Origin: Treponema sp.
GTDB taxonomy: Bacteria; Spirochaetota; Spirochaetia; Treponematales; Treponemataceae
Direction of reading: 5' to 3'
DNA: 64,000 nt
NCBI GenBank assembly: GCA_017469785.1
Contig: JAFUFU010000045.1
Location: forward strand, 62,001-126,000
In this document: one piece after another, positions 7,423 to 17,074 of the stretch
Layout: each line of letters begins with the position of its first letter
Position numbering within the stretch: position 1 is the stretch's first letter
Position numbers and translations under genes: made by a program
Notes under the pieces: model-generated
Seen by the model: the letters and a program-made list of their open reading frames with translations, nothing else
Databases searched by the model: none
Told to the model about the DNA's origin: nothing

Positions 7423-9033
7423 ATGAAAGAAAATTCACTCATTTACATAAACAACTGCCGCGTGCAGGACTTGCATGGAACGAATATCGCTTCGCTGGAC
7501 TGGAAAATGGACGCGGGCGAGGCTTGGCTTGTAATCGGGCCGAACGGTGGCGGAAAGGCTGATTTTTTGCGCGCCCTGGCCGGAGAAAAGCAGATTCTGC
7601 CAAATGATTCCACGGGCAGCTATTCCTCAAAATTCGCGGACTCTGTGGAAATCGTTTCTTTGGAGCGGGCGGCCAGCCTGATTCAACAAGAGCGGGATTT
7701 GGACGAAAGCGAGTACATGAACAAGATTGACGAGGGGCGAACCGGACGGCGATTTATCTGCGAGGTTCTGGGCGGGCCTGACGCTAAGCACCGAAATCTT
7801 CCCTTGCCGGCCATTGCCCAGCGCCTTGAGACTCTGCCTGAAGTAAAGCTCTGCGGCGTTGAGAAAATCCTTGACCGGGGGCTTAAATTCATGTCCACTG
7901 GCGAAATCCGACGGACTTTGCTTTGCCGCGCCCTGCTTTCAGGGAAAAAACTTCTTATTTTAAGCGATCCTTTTGCCGGTCTTGACGCTCAGAGCCGTTC
8001 GATTCTCCTTGAATTTTTTAAGACAATTGTGGGAAAGCAGAAAAATTCATCGGACAGCGAGCCGCGCACAACGATAATCCTTGGAATGGAGCGATACCAC
8101 GAGATTCCCGACACGATTACAAATGTGCTTGAATTCGCGGATGGAAAAGTCTCTTTCTGCGGTACAAAATCGGACTACGAAAAATTGATTTTTGAGCGGG
8201 AGGAAGAAACGGCGAAATCCCGCGAGGCCGAAAAAAATGAATTTGTCAGGGAGTTAAAGGCGATTCAAAAAGACACGGAGATTTTGCAGAATGACAGCGG
8301 AAAAGACTCTGCCAGTCATGCGGATGAATCTCTGGTTAAAATGAACAAGGTGAATGTGGGCTGGGATGACCACCGCGTTCTGGTTGATTTTACATGGGAA
8401 GTGAAGCGGGGACAGCACTGGCTTATCCGAGGCCCCAACGGAAGCGGAAAAACCACTCTGCTTGAGCTGATTACCGGCGACAATCATCAGGTTTTCTGCA
8501 ACGATGTCTGGCTTTTTGGCCGCAAGCGTGGCACCGGCGAGACAATCTGGGACATTAAAAAGAATCTCGGAATCGTAAGCTACCGCTGGCATGTGGAATA
8601 CCGCATGGTGGGCGGCACGGACTTGGAAAGCGTGATTATCTCAGGTTTTAAGGATTCAATCGGCTTGTATGAGCAGAAAACTGATGTTGAGATTGCGGCG
8701 GCCCGACTCTGGCTCAAATTGGGCGGATTTGAAGGCCGGGAGCACGAGAGCTTTGGCAATTTGAGTTACGGCGAGCAGAGGGCGATTTTGATTCTGCGGG
8801 CGGCGGTAAAAGCCCCAAAAATCCTGATTCTGGACGAGCCTTGCCACGGTCTTGACGAAAGCTACAGGCAGAAAATCCTGGACTTAATCGAAACCGTGGC
8901 CGAGACAGGAACCACGACGCTGTTGCATGTGACCCACGACCCCAGCGAAGCCCTCCCCTGCGAAAAGCATATTTTGGAACTAAAGCCGGGTGAGTCACCA
9001 ATGTATCAAGTGATTGCTCGCAGCGAGAACTAG
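7423..9033 (+). CDS. Tandem ABC ATPase, ModF/PhrA-like
   Basis: 536 residues with two ABC nucleotide-binding domains and no membrane segment. The second domain is canonical: GPNGSGKTT Walker A, LSYGEQRA signature and ILILDEPCHGLDE Walker B. The first is degenerate in Walker A (GPNGGGKAD lacks the usual Ser/Thr after Lys) but keeps a signature-like MSTGEIRR and LLILSDPFAGLD. The layout matches ModF of E. coli, a cytoplasmic double ATPase linked to molybdate, but there is no modABC nearby, so the role is unproven. The ATG at 7423 is chosen because homology starts there. The 3' end is modified by repeat element E1: the frame ends MYQVIARSEN, while the duplicated copy downstream ends MYQVIAR-stop. 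Confidence 0.8.
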   Translation: MKENSLIYINNCRVQDLHGTNIASLDWKMDAGEAWLVIGPNGGGKADFLRALAGEKQILPNDSTGSYSSKFADSVEIVSLERAASLIQQERDLDESEYMNKIDEGRTGRRFICEVLGGPDAKHRNLPLPAIAQRLETLPEVKLCGVEKILDRGLKFMSTGEIRRTLLCRALLSGKKLLILSDPFAGLDAQSRSILLEFFKTIVGKQKNSSDSEPRTTIILGMERYHEIPDTITNVLEFADGKVSFCGTKSDYEKLIFEREEETAKSREAEKNEFVRELKAIQKDTEILQNDSGKDSASHADESLVKMNKVNVGWDDHRVLVDFTWEVKRGQHWLIRGPNGSGKTTLLELITGDNHQVFCNDVWLFGRKRGTGETIWDIKKNLGIVSYRWHVEYRMVGGTDLESVIISGFKDSIGLYEQKTDVEIAAARLWLKLGGFEGREHESFGNLSYGEQRAILILRAAVKAPKILILDEPCHGLDESYRQKILDLIETVAETGTTTLLHVTHDPSEALPCEKHILELKPGESPMYQVIARSEN

Positions 9034-9142
9034 GATTGTTGTTCTCGTTTGGATGCGAGCTAAAGACGGTTGACCGCGAGAATTCCGTCAGGAATTCTCG
9101 TCACGACATGGATGTCGAAGAATGTATCAAGTGATTGCTCGC
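9000..9142 (+). repeat. E-family 3'-end element, copy E1, with flanking gene-end duplication
   Basis: A 22-base direct repeat (9000-9021 and 9121-9142) copies the last codons of the upstream ABC gene. In the second copy it runs straight into TAG. Between them are CGAGAAC/GTTCTCG (9024-9047, loop with AGGA; alternative CTCG/CGAG stem with loop TTTGGATG), then CGAGAATTCC/GGAATTCTCG (9077-9100), then CGAC-ATGGAT-GTCG (9104-9117). The last hairpin shows GGA in a hexaloop, like CsrA sites. The same order is seen in E2 and E3. Confidence 0.75.
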
Positions 9143-11304
9143 TAGACTTTGAACAAATCGATTTGGCTTCCGATTTGCTGAATGGAATTCTGCATTGTCT
9201 TTGAAATATCCGTGAGAGTCGTTCCGTTCATTTCGATTTGGTTAGCCCCCTCGTACATACGGCCAATGCTTTCTTGAATGACTTTCGTAGCTTCCTGCAG
9301 GATTTTTACTTCGTCAAGAATTGCCTGATTTCCCTCGGACATCTCATTTGATGAAGTTTTGACTTCATTTGTTGAATCATTCATGAGCTTGAGGGCATCC
9401 GTAATCTGGTGGCTGCCGACTTCGCTTTCTTCCATTGCGCCGCGAATCTGCCTGACGAGCTGGTCGGTTTCATGGACGTTCGCGCTGACTGAGCCGAATG
9501 CGGATTTTGCTTCTTCTGAAGATGCAACGACTGTGATGATGGAGTGTTGGATTTTCTTTAATTCGGCTCCGATAACCTTTGACTGTCTTGCCGATGTTTC
9601 AGAGAGCTTTCTGATTTCATCTGCTACAACGCTGAATCCGGCTCCGGCAGTACCCGCGTGGGCCGCCTCGATTGCAGCATTCATGGCGAGAATGTTTGTT
9701 TCACTTGCAATCTTGCTGATGGTTTTGTTTGCCTGCATTAGCGTGTGGCTTTGTTCCTCAATATTTGCCAGCTGCTCGTTCACGATGTTCTGTTTTTCGA
9801 TACCATTTTTCGTAAATTCTTCAAGCTGGGCGAATGACTGGGCCATTTTCTCCGTGCTTTTGGAGACGGATATGATATTGCCTAGCATCTGTTCAACTGC
9901 GGCGCTGGCCTGATTTACGCCGTTTGACTGGCTTTCAATCATTTGGTTCAGATTCTCAATGTTTTTGGCGATTTGCGTGACGGATCCGACGGTTTGCGCT
10001 ACGCTGGCGCTCTGACTGTCAATTTGCGATGAGACGTTTGCCATGTCAGCGGAGATTTGGTCGATGGAAATTCCTGTGGCTTTTGTCGTGAGTTGCAGGT
10101 TATTGTCGACAGACTGCAGCATGTTTTTCGAGCTTTTGATTTCACTGATAATCCTGCGTAAGTTTTCGATAAAGGTGTTGAAACCTCGCACGACTCCGCC
10201 GATTTCGTCTTTGGATTTGATTTCGAGCCGCTTGGTTAAGTCTGCGTCTCCCTTTGCGATTTCCTTGATTGAATGATTCAGCAGCAAAAGAGGCTGGAGA
10301 AGCCTTCCCATGTAAATTGCAATGAAAACAATCAGGAGGATAGCGATAATAAAACTGACGCCGGCAATGTTGTAGCCGCTTTTCCGGGCAGAGGCAAGCA
10401 CTTCTTTTTCCGGGAGAGACAGGCCGAGAGACCAGTTTGTTTCATAAATCGGATAATAGTAAACATAGTCGGTTTTCTTGGTCTGTAGATTTTTTATTTT
10501 TGCTTCGCCGTTGTTTCCCATGACCATGTTGTAGGTTAAATCTTTGAATCCGAGCAGGCCTGTGATTTCATCATCAGTGTTTGAGATATTCTGCATCAGC
10601 TGTGATTCATCGGGATAGGCGATTGTGGTTCCATTTCCGTCAAGAACAAAGGCAAAGCCATGCTCACCCACATTGATTTTGGAGATTTCTGTCTGAATGT
10701 TGTCAATATTGAGGGCACCCATGAACAAGCCGAACAGGCGGCCGTTTTTATTGACGGCTGGAAGCGCGACACAGAACTGGAAACCCTCATCCTGACTGAA
10801 TTTTTCTGGATTCGTGATGCTGCTTCCGTGGCCGTTTTCGATAATGTCAAAGAAATAGTCTGTCTGGCGGGCGTTCAGTTTTTCGTTGTTTGATGTGTAG
10901 AGAACTCCGTCAAGTCCGCAGATGCCAACGTAATCAAAATCGTCACCGATGAGAGTCTGGTTTTCTAGGATATACTCCCTTATAAGCTGTATGTCACCTT
11001 CAAGGAATACTTCGTTTTTGGTAAAGACACGGAGATCCTTGAAATATCCATTGAGCCAGTAGTTAAGTGCGGTGGAACTTCGCTCTGAAAGGGTGCCATA
11101 GAATCCTGAAAATGATTTTATGCTGTCGTGGCTGGTTGTCAAATTCAGAAGAAAGACAAGAATGGAGAAGAAGAACATAAGAATGAAAAACACTGCGACT
11201 TCAAATTTGAAGGCAAGAGATTCGGAGAATTTGTTTTTTTCAAGTTTTATTTTCTCTTTTTTGACTTTCGGGGTTTTGATTTTTGCCTGTTTATCTCGTT
11301 TCAT
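9142..11304 (-). CDS. Methyl-accepting chemotaxis protein with Cache sensor
   Basis: 720 residues. A Lys-rich cytoplasmic start is followed by a first membrane helix (about 33-55), a large extracytoplasmic dCache-type region (about 60-305), a second membrane helix (about 311-331), HAMP (about 330-385) and a long signalling coiled coil. The conserved hairpin tip ([20 protein letters not shown], near 540) binds CheW and CheA. It senses a small molecule in the periplasm and signals to the flagellar motor. The ligand is unknown. Its stop codon lies inside the distal copy of the E1 flanking duplication, so this convergent gene's end coincides with the repeat boundary. Confidence 0.93.
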   Translation of the reverse strand: MKRDKQAKIKTPKVKKEKIKLEKNKFSESLAFKFEVAVFFILMFFFSILVFLLNLTTSHDSIKSFSGFYGTLSERSSTALNYWLNGYFKDLRVFTKNEVFLEGDIQLIREYILENQTLIGDDFDYVGICGLDGVLYTSNNEKLNARQTDYFFDIIENGHGSSITNPEKFSQDEGFQFCVALPAVNKNGRLFGLFMGALNIDNIQTEISKINVGEHGFAFVLDGNGTTIAYPDESQLMQNISNTDDEITGLLGFKDLTYNMVMGNNGEAKIKNLQTKKTDYVYYYPIYETNWSLGLSLPEKEVLASARKSGYNIAGVSFIIAILLIVFIAIYMGRLLQPLLLLNHSIKEIAKGDADLTKRLEIKSKDEIGGVVRGFNTFIENLRRIISEIKSSKNMLQSVDNNLQLTTKATGISIDQISADMANVSSQIDSQSASVAQTVGSVTQIAKNIENLNQMIESQSNGVNQASAAVEQMLGNIISVSKSTEKMAQSFAQLEEFTKNGIEKQNIVNEQLANIEEQSHTLMQANKTISKIASETNILAMNAAIEAAHAGTAGAGFSVVADEIRKLSETSARQSKVIGAELKKIQHSIITVVASSEEAKSAFGSVSANVHETDQLVRQIRGAMEESEVGSHQITDALKLMNDSTNEVKTSSNEMSEGNQAILDEVKILQEATKVIQESIGRMYEGANQIEMNGTTLTDISKTMQNSIQQIGSQIDLFKV

Positions 11305-11414
11305 AGGTGTACCGCCTTTTTCAATTATATATCATCATTTATATATGTCAAAAATAAAAAAATGAATTATAATGAAAGTATAATTTTTGCACAATTAAAG
11401 GAGGTTTAGCAAAA

Positions 11415-11840
11415 ATGGCAAAAAAATCGGGTACACTCAGTTTGTATCTTATAGGCATGGTTCTCGTTGTAGTCGGTTGTTTCTTACCGCTGGTTGCAAC
11501 AAAGTTATTTGGCGGCGGTACAAGCGCATTCAGGGCAATTACTGATGGCTCAGGCGATTTAAAAGTCGGCTCAATCTTTGCGCTGGGCGGAGCCATTGCC
11601 GGCATTGTGTTCTGCTTTCTCTCTGTTAAAGGCAAAATTCCGGTAAAACTTCTTTCGCTCGTCGTTTCAATCGTCGGTGGTTTGTATGTCTGGATTTCTT
11701 ATATGAACGGCGGAAAACTGCTCAAAGGCGTTGTAAAATTTGGTCTTAAAATCTCTGGCTCTAAACCCGGACTCGGACTCATACTGATTGTCATAGGCTG
11801 GGTAATCGCTCTTGTGGGCTGGCTCCAGAGCCGTGATTAA
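11415..11840 (+). CDS. Small integral membrane protein of unknown function
   Basis: 141 residues with about four hydrophobic segments (roughly 8-30, 53-70, 76-94, 118-137) and short Gly-rich loops. The start is fixed by an excellent ribosome-binding site, AAAGGAGG, eleven bases before the ATG. I do not recognise a family and there are no catalytic motifs. It stands alone between the divergent chemotaxis receptor and a double terminator. The strong ribosome-binding site suggests good expression. Confidence 0.75.
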   Translation: MAKKSGTLSLYLIGMVLVVVGCFLPLVATKLFGGGTSAFRAITDGSGDLKVGSIFALGGAIAGIVFCFLSVKGKIPVKLLSLVVSIVGGLYVWISYMNGGKLLKGVVKFGLKISGSKPGLGLILIVIGWVIALVGWLQSRD

Positions 11841-11845
11841 AAAAT

Positions 11846-11910
11846 CCCCGCACGTAGCGGGGTAAAAACTTTTAAAAATCTGTTTGCCCATGGGTGAGCA
11901 GATTTTTTTA
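11846..11910. terminator. Two consecutive hairpins between convergent genes
   Basis: First hairpin CCCCGC/GCGGGG (11846-11862). Second hairpin AAAAATCTG/CAGATTTTT (11874-11910), which carries an A-run on one side and a T-run on the other and so can stop transcription in both directions: from the small membrane protein gene and from the slyX-like gene. Confidence 0.75.
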
Positions 11911-12120
11911 GTAATGGGGCGGCTTACGGTTCGGAATTTCCAGATTTTCGGACAAATCCTGAATCCGCCCTGCAAGAATCTGGTTTTCTTCCCGCAGGAG
12001 CCGGATTGTTTTTTGATTCTCGACCGTTTCTTCCTGAAGTTTATTGATAAAATCATCCATGTAGGCGATTTTCGTTTCCAGCGCCATAAAACGGTCTTCT
12101 GCTTCTTTTTCCATAATCAT
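11908..12120 (-). CDS. slyX: SlyX-family coiled-coil protein
   Basis: 70 residues, almost all one coiled coil, with the family pattern of a short N-terminal helix (LETKIAYMDDFINKLQEE) and the C-terminal PPHY typical of SlyX (PF04102). The function of SlyX is poorly understood. The ATG overlaps the TGA of the upstream large gene (ATGA), so the two are translationally coupled, which is unusual context for slyX and may indicate a shared role. Confidence 0.8.
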   Translation of the reverse strand: MIMEKEAEDRFMALETKIAYMDDFINKLQEETVENQKTIRLLREENQILAGRIQDLSENLEIPNRKPPHY

Positions 12121-14123
12121 TTCCCGGCCGCACTCGCCTTTTGTTTTTCGATGGTCTGCTTGACTCGCTCCGCAAAGAGTTTGTTCTGGTCGCTTCTTGT
12201 GGGAACGCTGAATGCAGGCGCTCCGTCTTCCTCGTTGACCCTGTAGATTTTTGTCGAATCTGTTGAATAGGCAGGACTAGCCGGGCTGTTGACCCACCAG
12301 TCCAGAACGGCAATGATAAAGAGGGCGTACTTGATGAGGTTTGCATTTGTGGCGGCGGAATCGGCTTTTTTGGCTCCGAGAAGCACATCCATGCGCTTTG
12401 AGATTGCATTGGGGATGTCGAATTTGTATTTATCCCAGGGATTCTGAATCCCCATGACCATTCCCTGTCCCTTTGCGGCATCAATATTCTTGGCCAGCAT
12501 TGTAAGGTAGCGGAGCAGGAATCCGATTCGGATACAGAGTGGCCTGAACTGACTGTCATTCTTGGGTTTTTCAAGGAGAAGCTGCTCGAATTCAAAATAT
12601 GGCAGGAAATTGTATTTTGTCTGCCATAGCATTGATGTAATCATTTTTTTGCCGAAGAGCGTTGACTTGTAATCTCCCTGAGAGTATTCGTTGTTTACGA
12701 AATCAGTAATCTGGTCCGCGTACTGACGCTCAAAAAGAATCTCGCGGTAGACAGACCATTCGCTCAGGACGGTCGAGAGTTTTTCGCTTGTCTGGGAGAC
12801 ATCTTCTTCGTTCTCTTCAGTGAATACGATGTTTCGGCATCCCTGGAAAATATCCTCGGTTATGCGCAAGAGCGTAACGGTGATTTGAAGCGGATTTTCC
12901 GGGGCCAGCAGGTTGTAGCCGTCGCGGAACTGATAAATTGGCTGGAAATAAGGGTACATGTCAGGCATTTTTTCGAGATGGTTAAAGCCTGCCTGAGGAA
13001 AGAGATTGTCCAGCAGTTTTATGCCGGCCTCCACAAAATCTGATTTTTTATCTTCTTTTTTGGATTCGGCTTTTTCAGCGGGTTTTTCTTCGGCGCTCTT
13101 TTCCTCCGGCTGGGGAGCGGCAGGTTTTCCGCTTTTTTTGTTGGGTAACAGCAGGTCGAATTTTGTCAGTTCAAGGAAACTAAGGATATTTCCTGTTTGA
13201 ACGAGGAAGAAATCCTGGAAGTAGTCGAACTTTGTGCTGGACATACGCATCAGCAGCGGATACAGCCCCTTGATGACCTGACTGTAAATATAGAACCATT
13301 CTGTTATGCCGGTTTTTGAAAGCATCTGGGCTTTTTTCAGGTCGAATTTGGGATATTTTGCCAGATCCGCGTAGATCTCTTTGAAATAGTTGGAGATTTT
13401 TGTCTCGCCGAGGTAGTAAATCTTGATTAAATCTCTGTAAACTTCCTTGACGAAGGGAATCATCATGGCAACCGTACATTCATCTGCGCTGTCCTGAAGC
13501 TCAAACATATATTTTTTGATGTCCTTCATCGTCCATGAGCCGACGGTTTTGAGGAATTTGAATTTGTCTTCCGTGCCAGTCAGTATTTTTGATTTGTATG
13601 TGTCTGGCGAAATCTGGATGATTGATTTTACGGTGGTTATGAATTCCTGCAGATGCTCGACATGCTTTTGCAAGTTGTATTCAATGAAAGATTTTCTGAC
13701 AAGCTCATCGCCGTTCTTTTTGAATTTCCGGACAAAATTGAAGAGACCATAGTTTGTCTTGATTTTGTAATCTTCGCTCATCATGAGCCTGTCCATGAGA
13801 TGTCGTTCCCTTGACGTAAGCTCTGGAAGGCTGCCTATGCGGGTCGGTTTTTCTTTTACAGCGAATCCGACTTTTCCGCCTTCCGGGATGGTTGGCTTAG
13901 TTCCGGATGCTACGCTTGATGCAGAGCGGCCCACAACGCGCTTTGAATATTCCCGTGCTTTCGGGAGCGCAGAATAATCAATTGGAGCAGATTTTTCGAC
14001 GAAGACTTCTCCGCCGAGCTTTTTCATCATTTTTTTTGCTTCATCTTCATCAATAGGGCCGATGTTTCGCCTTGTGTTGTCAAGGGTTCCCGGTTCCCAT
14101 TTTGCTTCTGGTCTGTCTCCCAT
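12117..14123 (-). CDS. Large conserved-looking protein of unknown function
   Basis: About 668 residues, starting at the ATG at 14123 behind TTGAGGAA. No signal peptide or membrane segment is evident. Residues 1-100 are rich in charged and low-complexity sequence. A Lys/Glu/Ala/Pro-rich linker near 345-375 separates two mostly helical halves. The second half has a distinctive segment ending MVMGIQNPWDKYKFDIPN. I suspect, without a search, that it is spirochaete-specific. It is followed by and coupled to slyX and preceded by the DUF2804-like gene on the same strand. Confidence 0.7.
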   Translation of the reverse strand: MGDRPEAKWEPGTLDNTRRNIGPIDEDEAKKMMKKLGGEVFVEKSAPIDYSALPKAREYSKRVVGRSASSVASGTKPTIPEGGKVGFAVKEKPTRIGSLPELTSRERHLMDRLMMSEDYKIKTNYGLFNFVRKFKKNGDELVRKSFIEYNLQKHVEHLQEFITTVKSIIQISPDTYKSKILTGTEDKFKFLKTVGSWTMKDIKKYMFELQDSADECTVAMMIPFVKEVYRDLIKIYYLGETKISNYFKEIYADLAKYPKFDLKKAQMLSKTGITEWFYIYSQVIKGLYPLLMRMSSTKFDYFQDFFLVQTGNILSFLELTKFDLLLPNKKSGKPAAPQPEEKSAEEKPAEKAESKKEDKKSDFVEAGIKLLDNLFPQAGFNHLEKMPDMYPYFQPIYQFRDGYNLLAPENPLQITVTLLRITEDIFQGCRNIVFTEENEEDVSQTSEKLSTVLSEWSVYREILFERQYADQITDFVNNEYSQGDYKSTLFGKKMITSMLWQTKYNFLPYFEFEQLLLEKPKNDSQFRPLCIRIGFLLRYLTMLAKNIDAAKGQGMVMGIQNPWDKYKFDIPNAISKRMDVLLGAKKADSAATNANLIKYALFIIAVLDWWVNSPASPAYSTDSTKIYRVNEEDGAPAFSVPTRSDQNKLFAERVKQTIEKQKASAAGK

Positions 14124-14153
14124 AAAATTCCTCAATAGTTGCGCAGAAAAGGA

Positions 14154-15224
14154 CTACAATTTTAAAAGCTGATTTTTTGCGATGCCTTCAAAATTGTGAA
14201 GAATGATGTCTTCTCCGTCTTTTGTTTTGATTACACCCTCGAATGTTCCGAAAAACGTACGGAGCTGGCTTTTCATGACCAAAAATGAGACATCGCGGCG
14301 GTTGTCCGATGTTGGCGTGAAAGTCAAATCAACCATGTTTTCGAAGTCCTGAATCACCCACTTTTTTGAAAGCCCGAAGGGATGAGTGATGGTGACAGGT
14401 GGTAAGGGCGTACATTCTCCGTTAACGCAAAGAATGTTACTATTTATATTGTCGGAATCTACGGCATTTTCTTGCGTAGTAAAAATTTGAAAAGTGAATT
14501 TTTTTCCGTCCAGCTCGCCTGTTGCAGCTACGAATTCTGAAACGGAAGAGAGGTTGTAATAGGCTCTGTTTATTGAAAGAAGGGCAGAGCCGTCCAAATC
14601 TTCCTGGCTGACTTCTTCAGAGCGTTTTGTTTTGTCCAGGGAGATTGTTCCGTGAATCTGGGGAGTTGCGATATATGTGGCAGAACAGCGTCGCTTTGAC
14701 GGGAAGGGAAGAACGGAAGCCATTTCGCACATTGACGGGGACGAGTAATGGGATACAAAAGCCGCCTGTGCGCTTGGTCGAGACGAATCCCCTTTCAGAT
14801 TGAAAATCATTGAAAGCCTGTCCCTGTGGTGATCCCAGCCTACACGTATATAGCGTTTTTTGTTGAAACTCGCGCAGAATCCGATTTCCATATTGTGGGG
14901 AATAAAGCGTCGCCGTGGCCCCATGAAAGAGCGGTATGCGAATCGCCGGCCGGTTTCTTTGTTCCAGAAGACGACATCGGCAAATCCAAAGACCTTGTGG
15001 TCAAAAAAATCAACAGTTCCGATATAAGAGCCGATGTTGAACATGAACATGAGTGAGCTTTGAATGCGGAAGTTGGTTATGAATGTTGGAAATGGGAAAC
15101 CTGCGAATGGAGTACGTACGCCACGAATATCAAGACGCTTCAAAAGTCCTTTAAAAGTCCCGAATTCAATTTTGCCATTGTGAATGATTTTTTCGGGAGG
15201 CGTTTTTATTTCTCTGGTATACAA
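14154..15224 (-). CDS. Probable DUF2804-family protein
   Basis: 356 residues. The layout (an N-terminal statement of a fixed colour-like beta-rich half, then a repeated half with GTISLDK, aromatic-rich strands and a C-terminal GxFEG motif) fits DUF2804 proteins, whose function is unknown, but the similarity I see is moderate. There is no signal peptide. The start is a TTG at 15224, supported by AGAGGA seven bases upstream; no ATG fits better. It heads a three-gene strand with the large unknown protein and slyX, with a 30-base gap. Confidence 0.55.
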   Translation of the reverse strand: MYTREIKTPPEKIIHNGKIEFGTFKGLLKRLDIRGVRTPFAGFPFPTFITNFRIQSSLMFMFNIGSYIGTVDFFDHKVFGFADVVFWNKETGRRFAYRSFMGPRRRFIPHNMEIGFCASFNKKRYIRVGWDHHRDRLSMIFNLKGDSSRPSAQAAFVSHYSSPSMCEMASVLPFPSKRRCSATYIATPQIHGTISLDKTKRSEEVSQEDLDGSALLSINRAYYNLSSVSEFVAATGELDGKKFTFQIFTTQENAVDSDNINSNILCVNGECTPLPPVTITHPFGLSKKWVIQDFENMVDLTFTPTSDNRRDVSFLVMKSQLRTFFGTFEGVIKTKDGEDIILHNFEGIAKNQLLKL

Positions 15225-15396
15225 AATATCCTCTAAAACAGTTTTTTAATGTCTAATTGTAAAAGTAAAAAGAATAAAAGTCTAGGTGAAAAATTTTCTT
15301 GTGAATTTCAGATTTATGGGAGAAAATTAAAGAAACCGAATTCTTTATATTGAGCAATATCAGTTCGTAATGGCTGATGCGTATGGAGGTGTTGCT

Positions 15397-16992
15397 ATGT
15401 CTGTTACAGTTTATTCACTTGGAGCTGCTCAGGAAGTCACAGGCTCAAAACATATTTTTGAAATCAATGGTCGTTCATACATGATTGATTGCGGAGCTTT
15501 TCAAGGAAAGCGGGCCGAATCAGACGAAAAGAACCGTAATTTTGAGATTCCCGTCGATAAAATCGAGTCCGTAATCCTTACCCATGCTCACTACGACCAT
15601 GTGGGGCTCCTTCCTCTGCTGGTAAAAAAAGGATATAACGGAAATATTTACGCTACTCCTGCAACCCGAGATTTGACCGACCTGGTCATGATGGACAGTG
15701 CCCGCATTCAGGCCCGAGATGCAGAGTATCTTCGCAAGCAGGCTCAGAAGAAGGGGGAAAAATTCACCTGGGAGCCGATGTTCACTGAAAAGGACTGTCT
15801 CAAAGCCGCGAATCAGATTATCACGCTTTCCTACAACCGCAAGATGTACATTTCTCCGGAAGTCGAGCTGGAATTCTTTGATGCCGGCCATATCCTCGGC
15901 TCTTCTTTCGCTTACATCACGATTAAGGGCCAGAGGGACGAAAACGGAAATCCGATTAAAGAAACTGACAACAAATCTCTCCGAATCTGGAACAAGCTCT
16001 TTGGCTGGAAAAAGGACGATAAACGCTCCACGCCTGACCGGCGCAAGGCAACCCCGGAAGAGCAGGCCGCATACACAGGCCCCGAGCGTCGCAGCGGACA
16101 TGACCGACGTGCCGGAAAAGATGAAATCCGCATCCTGTACACAGGCGACCTGGGCCGAAAAATGAAGCCGATTATCCGCGATCCTTCGGTGAATGTTCCG
16201 CCGCCAGATTATATCTTCCTTGAAAGCACATACGGCAACCGCAGGCACGAGGACACTGCAATCGCAATGGACGAGCTTCGTAAAATCGTGCATCGCGCCG
16301 TCGAAAAGAAGGGAAAAATCATCATTCCGTCTTTCGCCATCGAGCGCACGCAGGAAATCGTTTATTATCTTCATCTTTTGGTTGACAAGAAAAAGATTCC
16401 GAATATTCCGATTTACGTGGATTCTCCGATGGCAATCAACGCCACTTCGATTTTCCAGGTTCATCAGGAATGTTACTCGGATGAAGTCCATGAGGCTTTC
16501 CTGCAGCACCACAAAAATCCTTTCGGATTCGGCAATCTTTCCTTTGTAAACAGCCTTGATGAGTCAAAGAGCCTGAACAAAAAAGAAGGGCCGATGATTA
16601 TCATCTCAGCCGATGGAATGTGCGAAAGCGGACGAATTGTCCATCATATCGCCAACAACATTTCTGACCCGCGGAATACCATTCTTATCGTCGGCTACAT
16701 GGCGGAAAACACCCTTGGCCGACGAATCCGTGATGGTGCGAAAGTCGTAAAAATCATGGGTGATGAATACGATGTCAAGGCAAAAGTCGAGCAGATAAAT
16801 GCTTTCTCGGCTCATGCCGATTACGAGGAAATGACAAAATGGCTTAACTCTATCGATACGAGCAGACTCAAAAAGATTTTCCTTGTTCACGGTGAAAACG
16901 AGGCTCAGGAATTCTTCAAGGAGCATTTAAAACAGAAAGGATTCCCTGAAGTGCAGATTGTAAAGTACGGCGAATCTTATGAAATTGAATAA
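15397..16992 (+). CDS. MBL-fold beta-CASP ribonuclease-like protein with an inserted DRR-motif loop
   Basis: 531 residues. The zinc-binding motif THAHYDHVG (HxHxDH) lies near residue 68, the beta-CASP region follows (LESTYGNRRHED, PSFAIERTQE, DSPMAINA), and the C-terminal FSAHADYEEM motif is typical of the RMMBL part. This predicts a CPSF-like RNA endonuclease/5'-exonuclease. Between about residues 185 and 245 is a polar insertion containing STPDRRK and GPERRSGHDRR, which interrupts the MBL domain; such Arg-rich motifs also occur in PilZ/GGDEF-type proteins. The start at 15397 is set by GGAGG eight bases upstream; 15370 would add nine residues. Confidence 0.88.
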   Translation: MSVTVYSLGAAQEVTGSKHIFEINGRSYMIDCGAFQGKRAESDEKNRNFEIPVDKIESVILTHAHYDHVGLLPLLVKKGYNGNIYATPATRDLTDLVMMDSARIQARDAEYLRKQAQKKGEKFTWEPMFTEKDCLKAANQIITLSYNRKMYISPEVELEFFDAGHILGSSFAYITIKGQRDENGNPIKETDNKSLRIWNKLFGWKKDDKRSTPDRRKATPEEQAAYTGPERRSGHDRRAGKDEIRILYTGDLGRKMKPIIRDPSVNVPPPDYIFLESTYGNRRHEDTAIAMDELRKIVHRAVEKKGKIIIPSFAIERTQEIVYYLHLLVDKKKIPNIPIYVDSPMAINATSIFQVHQECYSDEVHEAFLQHHKNPFGFGNLSFVNSLDESKSLNKKEGPMIIISADGMCESGRIVHHIANNISDPRNTILIVGYMAENTLGRRIRDGAKVVKIMGDEYDVKAKVEQINAFSAHADYEEMTKWLNSIDTSRLKKIFLVHGENEAQEFFKEHLKQKGFPEVQIVKYGESYEIE

Positions 16993-17010
16993 AAGCGAAT
17001 AAATTTGAAA

Positions 17011-17052
17011 AAAAAGGAAAGTGATAGTATCGCTATCACTTTCCTTTTTTTT
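17011..17052 (+). terminator. Strong Rho-independent terminator
   Basis: A long perfect stem (GGAAAGTGATAG with CTATCACTTTCC), preceded by A-run and followed by eight T, so it could work on both strands. It lies 20-50 bases after the beta-CASP gene. Confidence 0.92.
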
Positions 17053-17062
17053 GTTTCTTAGT

Positions 17063-17068
17063 TATACT
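17063..17068 (+). promoter_or_regulatory. -10 box, leaderless type, for the alpha/beta hydrolase gene
   Basis: TATACT ends six bases before the ATG at 17075; no ribosome-binding site is present. The -35 region would fall in the preceding terminator stem and is not recognisable. Confidence 0.45.
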
Positions 17069-17074
17069 GATTTC

